From the NCBI RefSeq assembly GCF_001908185.1, contig NZ_LGHM01000071.1, positions 1-42,347 of the forward strand: a stretch of 42,347 bases of DNA, in the 5' to 3' direction. The stretch is from Bradyrhizobium sp. AS23.2. GTDB taxonomy: Bacteria > Pseudomonadota > Alphaproteobacteria > Rhizobiales > Xanthobacteraceae. Positions 1 to 6,805 of the stretch are shown here, piece after piece. The notes under the pieces are model-generated. The model did no database searches. It was not told the origin of the DNA and worked only from the letters and a program-made list of their open reading frames with translations. The position numbers and the translations under genes were made by a program. How positions within the stretch are numbered: position 1 is the first letter of the stretch; every line of letters begins with the position of its first letter.

Positions 1-121
1 GGAAGACGTTATCCAGAATCTTGGCGTTGTTCGGCTCCTGCTCGAACTTCACCAGCTGATTGTCGACGGTGTCCAGGCTCTCGCTGGTCTCCGTCAAAAA
101 CTCCCGCAACAGATCATCCAT
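1..121 (-). CDS. cheA: Chemotaxis histidine kinase CheA, N-terminal fragment
   Basis: This is the first 40 codons of a reverse-strand gene that runs off the left edge. The protein begins MDDLLREFLTETSESLDTVD and continues through an NQLVKFEQEP-type stretch. That is the start of the first helix of the P1 (Hpt) domain of CheA, the cytoplasmic kinase that receives signals from chemoreceptors through CheW and phosphorylates CheY and CheB. The phosphorylated histidine lies a few residues beyond the window edge and cannot be seen. Family knowledge: alphaproteobacterial CheA proteins start directly with this Hpt helix, so the ATG at 119-121 is a natural start. CheA is favoured over other Hpt proteins because of the FLTETSESL...LVKFE signature, but the rest of the gene is needed for certainty. 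Confidence 0.85.
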   Translation of the reverse strand, partial: MDDLLREFLTETSESLDTVDNQLVKFEQEPNNAKILDNVF

Positions 122-1123
122 GAGCTACGCCTTACTGAGCCGGACTTCGTCGCCTGAACCGCGCTTGGAATCGGCGGAAGTCCGCCCTTGGATCGTTAGA
201 CATCCCTTTTCACGGTCCCGTTAATTTCAGCCTCCGTGCTAATACGGATATTGAAGACAACTTTGCCGCTCGACTGCATGCGACAGCGTCTTTCGGCAAA
301 CGCCGCAGCGCGTGCCCCTGTGGGGGATGCAACAGGTAAACGCGCCGATAAAGGCGGCATGACACGTGCGGGAAAGTCCCGCTCCTGCGGGGCCATACGC
401 ACGGCTCGCGTGAATTTGAATCAAATCACTGGCGATCGGCGGCGCACCTGCGACACGCTTCGCGTCTGACGCGCGGCATGCGCGCGATCCGCGCGCGCAG
501 TAAACCAATGCTTACGCAATGACCGCGACCGGCGATGCAGCCTAACGCAACCTTGCGGCGAGGAGGCCTGTGCGGGAGATGGCGCGTTCCAGCAGGCATT
601 CGTTGATGGTGGCAGCGCATCGCGCGTGAACGGCTTGCGCAGACGGCGCGCGGCGACACGAAAGCTCCAAGGCGTCATGACTGCAATGCTTGCCGACTCT
701 CGCCGACATGAGACGCCCTTGCCGATCTGTCCCGCGTCGTCCCGCGCCGCATTGGGCGCGTCCTCGCGCGCGATTCAGGCGCGCCATTCTTATTTCCGCC
801 ACAAATGCGACATGATGCCCGCCCTCTAGCGGGCATATAATTCTTTACGCAACCTGTGCGATACTTCGGTGCAGTGACTTCGCGCTGTGATGGAGGCCGG
901 CAGTCTTGCCTGGCGAGCAAGCCGTCCGGCCAGTCTCCTTGCGGAAATGCGCAGAGCTGGGATGCCCGTAGCACAAGCGCGGCATCGACGAAAAAGGTCA
1001 CCGCGCCTCGTAATGTCCGCGATTGCCAACTTATCCCGCTGGGAACAATATGGAACCGCGCCAAAGCAAGGAATGAATTCGCGATTGAGATCAGCCGGCT
1101 GAGGAAGACGGGAGAGACCAGCT
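122..1123. other. 1-kb gap with no recognisable gene
   Basis: Both flanking genes read away from this stretch: cheA leftwards, the Crp/Fnr-type gene rightwards. Short open frames exist on both strands, but their translations are rich in Arg, Ala and Cys and match no family I know, as expected of chance frames in GC-rich DNA. A small perfect hairpin (6-bp arms) lies at 368-382. A TATAAT hexamer sits at 836-841 with only a poor -35 match 17 bp upstream. No tRNA or other RNA gene was recognised. Confidence 0.5.
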
Positions 1124-1825
1124 TTGGAAACTCGTCCATCCAATGGTTTCCTGTCTGCGCTGTCCGCAGACGACTATGAACTGCTCCGTCCGCACCTGCG
1201 CACGATCGACCTGCCGCATGACGCGGTGCTGGTCGAGACCGGCGAGACGCTCCAGCGCGCCTACTTCCCGCACCGCGGTGTCATCTCGCTGGTGGTGAAA
1301 CTCGCCAAGGGCGAGCATGTGCAGGTCGCCATGATCGGCCGCGACAGCCTGCTCGGGACGCTCTCGACCATGGGCGATGCGCGCGCGCTGAATACAGCGA
1401 TCGTGCTGGTTCCCGGCACCGCCTCCATGATGGACCTTGACCGGCTGCATGGCGCGGCCGAGCAAAGCAGCACGATGCGAAGCCTGCTCACGCGCCACGG
1501 GCTGGCGGTCTACGCGCAGGTGCAGCAGACCGCGGGCTGCAACGCCGCGCATCCAGTGGAATCGCGGCTTTCGCGCTGCCTATTGCACACCCATGACCTG
1601 TCGGGCGATTACCGGCTGCTGCTGACGCAGGAAGCCATGGCGCAGATGATCGGGGCGCGGCGCAACAGCGTGTCGCTGGTCGCCAATACCCTGCAGCAGG
1701 CCAATTTCATCCACTACAGCCGTGGACACATCCAGATCATGAATCTGGACGGCCTGCGCCAGACGACATGCGAATGCTACGCCACGGTGAAGGCGCAGTA
1801 CGACCGTCTGCTCGGGCCGCGCTGA
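1124..1825 (+). CDS. Crp/Fnr-family transcriptional regulator
   Basis: A 233-residue cytoplasmic regulator with an N-terminal cyclic-nucleotide-binding-like beta-roll (about residues 20-130) and a C-terminal winged helix (about 165-212), seen in LLLTQEAMAQMIGARRNSVS and the following FIHYSRGHIQIMN wing. The N-terminus has no FNR-type cysteine cluster, so an iron-sulfur oxygen sensor is unlikely; the ligand is unknown. Length is normal for the superfamily. The start is TTG at 1124, supported by GGAGAG at 1111-1116 with 7-nt spacing. It stands alone after a long gap, with an Hpt gene 155 bp downstream. The subgroup with PHRGVISLVV and a QQTAGCNAAHPVESRLSRCLL linker is abundant in Bradyrhizobium (family knowledge); its targets cannot be read here. 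Confidence 0.88.
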   Translation: METRPSNGFLSALSADDYELLRPHLRTIDLPHDAVLVETGETLQRAYFPHRGVISLVVKLAKGEHVQVAMIGRDSLLGTLSTMGDARALNTAIVLVPGTASMMDLDRLHGAAEQSSTMRSLLTRHGLAVYAQVQQTAGCNAAHPVESRLSRCLLHTHDLSGDYRLLLTQEAMAQMIGARRNSVSLVANTLQQANFIHYSRGHIQIMNLDGLRQTTCECYATVKAQYDRLLGPR

Positions 1826-1980
1826 CCGGCACCGTTGCGTGGTAAACCTGCGGCTAACGCCGGCCTGCAAACACCGTCAGTCCTGCTACCGGACCCGAAA
1901 TCCAAATGCCGTAGACAAGGGCGTGCCTCGCGCGTTGCGAGCCGCGCGAGAAACGAACCGGGATCAGGACAGGCAAAGCC

Positions 1981-2358
1981 ATGTTTGAAGTGACCGCCGC
2001 GCCTGCGCAGAAGGCGCTCGATGCCGGGCCCGTGCGCGAGCCAGGCGCCTACGCGGCGCTCGTGCGCGAGATCGGCGAGGACGGCGCCTGTGAGGTGCGC
2101 GCCGTGTTCTGGAGCGAGACCTGCGCGCGCCTGCAACTGTTCCGCACGCTCTCGCTCGAGCAGCACCACGCCAGGATCTCGCGCGAAGCGCACTCGCTGA
2201 AGAGCGCGGCCGGAACGTTTGGCTATGTCAGGCTCGCGGCGCTGGCGCTGCGGCTGGAGAAGACTGCGCAGCAGCTCGGCAGCAGCGAATTCCACGATCT
2301 CCTGGACCTGATGGATGTCGCCTACGCCGCCGCACGCGCACAGGAACCGCAGGGCTAG
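1981..2358 (+). CDS. Stand-alone Hpt (histidine phosphotransfer) protein
   Basis: A 125-residue protein made almost entirely of one Hpt domain. The phosphoacceptor motif is intact: EAHSLKSAAGTFGYVRLA, with His71 followed by the usual Lys at +3 and the small residues that pack around it. Hpt proteins relay phosphate between hybrid kinases and response regulators (family knowledge); nothing shows which pair this one serves. The first 20 residues look disordered. It starts at ATG 1981 and follows the Crp/Fnr-type gene in the same direction after about 155 bp, so co-transcription is possible. The nearest signalling protein is the LuxR-type regulator at 2764-3387, which lacks a receiver domain and so is not an obvious phosphate acceptor. 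Confidence 0.82.
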   Translation: MFEVTAAPAQKALDAGPVREPGAYAALVREIGEDGACEVRAVFWSETCARLQLFRTLSLEQHHARISREAHSLKSAAGTFGYVRLAALALRLEKTAQQLGSSEFHDLLDLMDVAYAAARAQEPQG

Positions 2359-2377
2359 CGAAACGCGCACGACCCCG

Positions 2378-2391
2378 CCGTACTTCTACGG
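2378..2391. promoter_or_regulatory. Palindromic box CCGTA-N4-TACGG, copy 1
   Basis: A perfect 5-bp inverted repeat with a 4-bp spacer, between the Hpt gene and the 82-residue ORF. A possible -10 (TAATCA, 2413-2418) would place the box centre near -40, a normal position for an activator. The same 14-bp pattern recurs at 3436-3449. Binding by the neighbouring LuxR-type protein is inference. Confidence 0.5.
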
Positions 2392-2455
2392 CTTGGGATT
2401 TTCACAGATGGCTAATCATAGGTGGCGATAGTCGCGGGAAACCAGGAGGGTTTCC

Positions 2456-2704
2456 ATGTTCACCTACGAGACCGCGGACCAGAAGGAGGTCCGTCGCTTC
2501 CGGATCGCACAGTTCAACGGCCGGATGGTGACGGTGAAGTCTGGCGAGTCGACGGTGACAGGTTTCGTGCGTTCGGTGCTGGAGCAGGAATCGAGCACCC
2601 CTCCCCGTTGGACCATCACGATCATCCCGAACACGCCGAAGGAAGAGCCCAAGCCGCTGCGGTCCGGCTCGCGCACGCGTCCCTTTGCTGAAGACTATTT
2701 CTGA
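2456..2704 (+). CDS. Small protein of unknown function (82 aa)
   Basis: I do not recognise a named family. The ORF is well supported: an AGGAGG-like ribosome site lies just upstream of the ATG at 2456, and the third-position GC bias is right for a coding frame. The protein looks like a small mixed alpha/beta fold: a charged start (MFTYETADQKEVRRFRIAQF), a VTVKSGESTVTGFVRSVLEQ core and a WTITIIPNTP strand, ending in a basic, Pro-rich tail. It has no signal peptide, membrane segment or cysteine. The upstream CCGTA-N4-TACGG box also occurs before the LuxR-type gene to its right, suggesting shared control. The size and strand pattern would suit a small nucleic-acid- or protein-binding module, but that is a guess. 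Confidence 0.7.
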   Translation: MFTYETADQKEVRRFRIAQFNGRMVTVKSGESTVTGFVRSVLEQESSTPPRWTITIIPNTPKEEPKPLRSGSRTRPFAEDYF

Positions 2705-2763
2705 ACGCGATCGGGTTCCCGGGCTTTGGGCGCCCCGCCGGCCAGCGGCGCAACGCAACAGCG

Positions 2764-3387
2764 TCAGTCGATCGAATGCAGCAGCGCCGCGCGGACGAGG
2801 TCGGCGGTGTTGCGCGCACCGAGTTTGCGCATCGCCTCAGCGCGATGGCTCTCGAACGTGCGCGGACTGATTTGCATCCGAAGCGCGCCCTGCTTGTTCG
2901 AATAGCCCTCGCTGATCAGCCTCAGCACCTCGCGCTCGCGCTTGGTCAACCGCTTCTGGCCGGACAGGCCCGCGAGCTCGGCGCGCGGCGCGCGCTGTGC
3001 CTGCGGCGTGCGGCCGACCTTCGGCTCGGGATCCTCGGTCCGGGTCGCGATCGGCAGAGCGCCCTGGTGAGAGCCGACAAGCTGCTTGACCAGGCCGCAA
3101 ACACGCTCGGTTTGCTCCAGCGCATTCTCCACCACGCGCTGCAAATAGGCGCGGTCGCCCGAAACCGGGGCGAGCTGGTCGCTGTGGTGCTTGATCTCGC
3201 CCATGTAGAGCAGAAGCGCGGTCAGGGGACCGTTGAGCTCGCGGGCGATGGCGGCGGCCATTTCGTCGGCCGCCTTGGCGCGGACCGCGTTCAGGCCGAC
3301 GAAATCGAGCTCTTCAGGCGGAGAAGCGCCGCTTTCGAACCATTCCGACGGCTGCGAATCAGCAGCCGTATCGTTCTGTGACTCCAT
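2764..3387 (-). CDS. LuxR-type regulator with a HisKA-like N-terminus lacking the histidine
   Basis: A 207-residue protein. Residues 146-205 are a clear LuxR/NarL-type helix-turn-helix: LTKREREVLRLISEGYSNKQ, then ISPRTFESHRAEAMRKLGARNTADLV. The N-terminal half is not a receiver domain. Residues 38-105 resemble the dimerisation helix of a histidine kinase, ADEMAAAIARELNGPLTALLLYMGEI, in the style of the canonical AHELNQPLTAI motif. The phosphorylated histidine is replaced by Arg49, and no ATPase domain follows. The helix pair may serve only for dimerisation or for binding a kinase partner (inference). The linker 107-145 is basic and Ala/Pro-rich. An ATG start at 3387 is used. A CCGTA-N4-TACGG box lies about 50 bp upstream of its start, consistent with autoregulation. 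Confidence 0.82.
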   Translation of the reverse strand: MESQNDTAADSQPSEWFESGASPPEELDFVGLNAVRAKAADEMAAAIARELNGPLTALLLYMGEIKHHSDQLAPVSGDRAYLQRVVENALEQTERVCGLVKQLVGSHQGALPIATRTEDPEPKVGRTPQAQRAPRAELAGLSGQKRLTKREREVLRLISEGYSNKQGALRMQISPRTFESHRAEAMRKLGARNTADLVRAALLHSID

Positions 3388-3725
3388 GTGACTCGTTTAG
3401 CGGAACCCGAGGCGGTCTGTAGTTAACTTTCTGCACCGTAAGACTACGGTGATTTTGTCAGTTTTGTGCTGAAATATCGGCACCGGCACAATTTATGCTT
3501 GCGGTGAGCCGAGAAAGACCGCGTGGAAGTTGATGGATCTGCCCACGCCACTGGCATCCGGACCATTGCCCAATTGATGGTCGAGCTCCTTCCGGCCCGG
3601 TCGGCCTCGGATTTTACGGATAAATTAACAATGACTTGCTTCTCTTAGCGTCGATTGAGAGCGCGCAAATGCCTCCTCGCATCGGGCCGGTAAGCCTGCG
3701 GGAAACGCTGCGGAAGATTGCGTGC
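3388..3725. other. Divergent intergenic region with a regulatory palindrome
   Basis: This 338-bp gap lies between the start of the reverse-strand LuxR-type gene and the likely start of the 387-residue ORF. It holds the second CCGTA-N4-TACGG box and an AT-richer stretch near 3451-3478 (AAATAT at 3472-3477, a possible -10 for the + strand). The part from 3636 is an in-frame upstream extension of the next ORF from a TTG codon without a good ribosome site, and is probably leader. Confidence 0.5.
3436..3449. promoter_or_regulatory. Palindromic box CCGTA-N4-TACGG, copy 2
   Basis: Same pattern as at 2378-2391. Here the symmetry extends to 7 bp per arm (CACCGTA/TACGGTG, 3434-3451). It lies between divergent genes, about 50 bp from the LuxR-type start codon, where it could control either direction. 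Confidence 0.55.
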
Positions 3726-4889
3726 ATGAACGAGATCGATCGGCTGTCGGAGTTCTTGCAGAGGCTGACGCCACTGTCGCGCAGCTGCCTGCTCAGCGAG
3801 CTCGAGCGGCTCGAGCTCTGCGGCGTCGACATGCCGGGCTCGGCCGACATCCAGGCCCGCCTGCGCGCCGAGTTTCGCAAGGACGGATCGACCCAGGCGC
3901 GCGCCACCAGTCCCTCGCGCTATTTCTTCGCCCCGCTCGAGCTGCTCCTGATCGACGGCGCGCCTGAGCATGCCAATGCAGGACGGATTTCGCGCAACAC
4001 GCTGACCCCGATCTGGGAGTGGATCTGCCGCGACCTGCTGCCGACAATGGCGCGGGACTACATCAAGGCCATCAACGACCAGGTCACCGCCAACAACCCG
4101 AAGGAAGTGCTGAAGATCGCCTCGACCTTCCAGACCAAGGTGATCAAGGTGCTCGAGAACACCTTGGTCTCGGCGGAGAGCACCGAGTTTGCACGCGGCA
4201 AGCTCGCGCAATACACGGCATCGCACACGGCCTTCGACGACGTGAAGAAGATGCAGCATGTGCTGCGCGCCGGCGACGCACTGCCGAAGTTCAACGAAAA
4301 GCTGCCCGAGAAGATCGCGAAATTCGACGACGGCCAAGTTGCCCGGATCACCGCACAGCTCGACGCCTTCAAGAAGGCCCATCCGGAGGCGCTGCCCTTC
4401 GCGCTGGCGCTGGTGGCAAGGCGCCTGAAGACATCCTGGGAGCTGGTCCGCCTTGCCACCAAGGCCGCGGCAAGCAAGAGCGCGGCCGACGTCGCCGCCA
4501 CGCCCTATGCCTGCGTCGTGCCCATGGTGCTCGACCGGCTCGACGACAAGCGCCTCGCTCTCAGGATCGCGCTCCGGCACAATCGGGTGCTGGTCGCTCG
4601 CGATCTGCTCGCCGAGATCTACGACACGGAATATGCGCTCAAGGTCCGCATCGACGGCATCGAACATTGCGAATGGGGCATCCGCCTCCAGCAATTGATG
4701 GACGCGATCGCGGCGCTGGTGTCCGCCGAGGTGAGCCGCTTCCCCACCAATGTCGGTCACATCTTGGGATCGCGCCGACTGCGCAGCCACGATACGCTCG
4801 GCGGCAAGCTGTCCTATCTGGCCTGGAAGGGACGAGACGCCGTGCAGGATGGAGCGGCGGCGTTTCGCAAATTGATCGGGCAAACCTGA
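3726..4889 (+). CDS. Protein of unknown function (387 aa)
   Basis: I do not recognise the family. Codon bias and length make it a real gene. It reads as a soluble, largely helical protein: MNEIDRLSEFLQRLTPLSRS, an LLSELERLELCGVDMPGSADI helix pair, then a long helical body containing an ALPFALALVARRLKTSWELV segment and a C-terminal SYLAWKGRDAVQDGAAAF helix. It has no signal peptide and no strong membrane helix. The repeated-helix character would suit a scaffold or membrane-peripheral protein, but nothing catalytic is visible. The frame is open back to TTG 3636, but the ATG at 3726 is preferred because GGAAG at 3712-3716 sits 9 nt upstream. It stands alone, divergent from the LuxR-type gene and followed by an inverted-repeat element. 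Confidence 0.75.
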   Translation: MNEIDRLSEFLQRLTPLSRSCLLSELERLELCGVDMPGSADIQARLRAEFRKDGSTQARATSPSRYFFAPLELLLIDGAPEHANAGRISRNTLTPIWEWICRDLLPTMARDYIKAINDQVTANNPKEVLKIASTFQTKVIKVLENTLVSAESTEFARGKLAQYTASHTAFDDVKKMQHVLRAGDALPKFNEKLPEKIAKFDDGQVARITAQLDAFKKAHPEALPFALALVARRLKTSWELVRLATKAAASKSAADVAATPYACVVPMVLDRLDDKRLALRIALRHNRVLVARDLLAEIYDTEYALKVRIDGIEHCEWGIRLQQLMDAIAALVSAEVSRFPTNVGHILGSRRLRSHDTLGGKLSYLAWKGRDAVQDGAAAFRKLIGQT

Positions 4890-4898
4890 TATCGCGCA

Positions 4899-5042
4899 GC
4901 GCGCTAAAGCGCGACCAGCGCACTTTAGCTTATCGGCTCAGCACGATCTCCGCGCAAACGCGTTCCGCGTTTGTCGCGAAGGAAAACAACTGCAACTTTG
5001 CGCTAACGCGGCCCTTCGGGTCCTGACCATGCTTTAGCGCGC
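4899..5042. repeat. 144-bp element with 12-bp perfect terminal inverted repeats
   Basis: The left end GCGCGCTAAAGC (4899-4910) is the exact reverse complement of GCTTTAGCGCGC (5031-5042). The interior holds smaller palindromic pieces (for example around 4960-4975) but no ORF. It starts 10 bp after the stop codon of the preceding gene. The size and ends fit an intergenic palindromic (MITE/REP-like) element; copies elsewhere in the genome cannot be checked here. Confidence 0.6.
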
Positions 5043-5313
5043 GCGCGGCAGGCTCAGGAAGCGATCGAGAAATCGCCCCGACAGCACGAGTCTGAACCAC
5101 CAATAGATCAGCCGCCGCGTCGTCATCGCTGCAATCCTCGACAGCCCACCACCGGCTGCGCGAAGCATTAGCGCAGGTGCAGCAATCCACTTGTGATGTG
5201 CTTCACACTCGCGCCGCCGCGACCGGACGCATTGTCGCAGAACGGTCACGAGTCCAAGGCGGTCGACACGGCCCAGCACGACAAAGCCGCGGGCAATTGA
5301 GTCCGGAATTATT

Positions 5314-5348
5314 CAATTGGGCGAAGCGTGCACGGCTTCGTCCAATTG
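5314..5348. repeat. 35-bp hairpin, 14-bp arms
   Basis: CAATTGGGCGAAGC (5314-5327) pairs with GCTTCGTCCAATTG (5335-5348) with a single G-T wobble, around a GTGCACG loop that is itself nearly palindromic. No T-run follows, so it is not a typical terminator. It lies about 235 bp upstream of the EAL gene. Confidence 0.6.
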
Positions 5349-5583
5349 CAGGACACCGCGCGCGCTCGCTGTCAAACCGCGCGTTGCCGAAGTCTCGTGC
5401 GATACCGCACCGCCGCGCGCAAGGCGGCGGCAGATGTAAAAACTTCTCCAAGGATATCCCTACAATTTTAGACATGGTGCAGGCTTTAACGTTACCCGGA
5501 CAATTCGGGGATAGCGCTGAAGCTCTCCATATTTGAAGCCTTCCACATCGCTAAACACCATCGCGGAACGGGAGTGGTTTGCG

Positions 5584-6795
5584 ATGAACGATCAGATTGT
5601 TGAACTCGCCGGACGAAGGCCCAGGACCTTCGGACGGCGAAAGATGACGCCGCGCGCATGCGTCGTCGATGGCAAGCGCCATTTGCGCGCTTTTCTCGCA
5701 GAGGTGCTGGAGGATCTCGGCTTCGTCACCAGCGAATGCGCCAGCGCCGACGAGCTGCAAACCGTGCTGACGAGCGAATTGCCCGACCTGATCCTGCTCG
5801 GCATCGCTGCCGACGGCATCGAGCCCGGGACATTCCTTCAGACGCTGGTTCGCGAGGCATTCGACGGCAGGGTTCTGACCGTCGGCGCCCGCGAGTCGAT
5901 CATCGTCAGGGCCGTGCAGCAGGTCGGCGAGGAATATGGCCTTGCGATGCTGCCGCCGCTGACGACGCCGTTTGCCGCGGAGACGCTGCGCGAGCGCGTC
6001 GCGATGCTGCTGCCGGACGAACCGGCGCCGAGCCCAGCCGTGCACGTCGGCGAAGCCCTTCACGCCGGCTGGCTCGAACTCTGGTACCAGCCCAAGATTG
6101 ACGCGCGCACACTGATCCGCTGCGGCGCCGAGGCATTGGTGCGGATGCGGCATCCGACCTGGGGCGTGGTGCCGCCCGCCTATTTCATTCCCGAGGAGCG
6201 CGACCCGCATCTGCGCGATCTCTCGGAATTCGTGATCGAGCGCGCCGTGCAGGACTGGCATTACCTTCTGGAGCGACAGAGCCCGGTCGATCTCTCGGTC
6301 AACCTGCCGGCATCGTATCTGAAGGAGCCGCAGGCCGTGCGCGATCTCTGCCGCCGTATGCCGACGCATCCGGCCTTCGGCGGACTGACCATCGAGATCG
6401 ACAGCGAGGAAGCGATCCGCGACCTCGATCTCCTCACCGAGATCGCGCGCGAGATGCGCCTGCACAATATCGGCCTGTCGATCGACAATCTCGGCGCCAA
6501 CTGGCCGTCGCTGATGGATATGGGCAAAATTCCCTTCATCAAGCTGAAGGCCGACCGGCATTTCGTCACCGGCAGCGGCAATGACCGCCTGAAGCGCACG
6601 GTGTGCCGCCACATCGTCGAGCTCGCGCAGGGCTATGGCGTGCACACCGTGGCCGAAGGCGTCGAGAGCCGCGCCGACCTCGTGGCCGCGAACGAGCTCG
6701 GCTTCGATCACGTCCAGGGCTTCCTGTTCGGCAAGCCGATGCCGCTGAAGAAATTTGCACGGAGCGAGCTGACACGGACCGTGATGGCGGAGTGA
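5584..6795 (+). CDS. Receiver-EAL protein with degenerate key residues
   Basis: A 403-residue protein with a receiver-like domain (about 24-140) and a C-terminal EAL domain (about 155-395). EAL domains hydrolyse cyclic-di-GMP. Kept here are the EAL-motif Glu183, Asn240, Glu271, Asp301, Lys320, Glu358 and Gln378. However, the metal-binding DDFG motif reads DNLG, so the second Asp is Asn302, and loop 6 following it is divergent. The receiver is also degenerate: the phosphorylated Asp of the usual DLILLD motif is Gly73. It may therefore sense c-di-GMP rather than degrade it (inference). Start: ATG 5584 with GGAG 9 nt upstream is preferred over the frame's earlier ATG at 5533. It is a single gene, followed by a convergent transporter gene. 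Confidence 0.9.
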   Translation: MNDQIVELAGRRPRTFGRRKMTPRACVVDGKRHLRAFLAEVLEDLGFVTSECASADELQTVLTSELPDLILLGIAADGIEPGTFLQTLVREAFDGRVLTVGARESIIVRAVQQVGEEYGLAMLPPLTTPFAAETLRERVAMLLPDEPAPSPAVHVGEALHAGWLELWYQPKIDARTLIRCGAEALVRMRHPTWGVVPPAYFIPEERDPHLRDLSEFVIERAVQDWHYLLERQSPVDLSVNLPASYLKEPQAVRDLCRRMPTHPAFGGLTIEIDSEEAIRDLDLLTEIAREMRLHNIGLSIDNLGANWPSLMDMGKIPFIKLKADRHFVTGSGNDRLKRTVCRHIVELAQGYGVHTVAEGVESRADLVAANELGFDHVQGFLFGKPMPLKKFARSELTRTVMAE

Positions 6796-6805
6796 AGCAG
6801 CGGCC

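Larger units (their letters stand above)
4890..5583. other. Gene-free stretch with two inverted-repeat structures
   Basis: It holds a 144-bp element with 12-bp perfect inverted ends (4899-5042) and a 35-bp hairpin (5314-5348), listed separately. The remaining open frames have no ribosome site or recognisable translation. The last 60 bp before 5584 carry the leader of the EAL gene, with GGAG at 5571-5574. Confidence 0.5.

Noticed and set aside
836..841. TATAAT as a promoter for the Crp/Fnr-type gene
   Set aside because: The -35 region is poor and the site would be 280 bp from the start codon; not enough to call.
236..1139. Several open frames on both strands between cheA and the Crp/Fnr-type gene
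   Set aside because: The translations are Arg/Ala/Cys-rich, overlap each other in several frames, lack ribosome sites and resemble no family.
3645..4883. 412-codon reverse-strand frame opposite the 387-residue gene
   Set aside because: It mirrors a real coding frame in GC-rich DNA, and its translation is not protein-like (repeated His/Arg/Val with no motif).
5034..5279. 81-codon reverse-strand frame ending MTTRRLIYWWFRLVLSGRFL...
   Set aside because: The end looks protein-like, but the stop codon lies inside the 144-bp repeat and no ribosome site was found; too weak to call.
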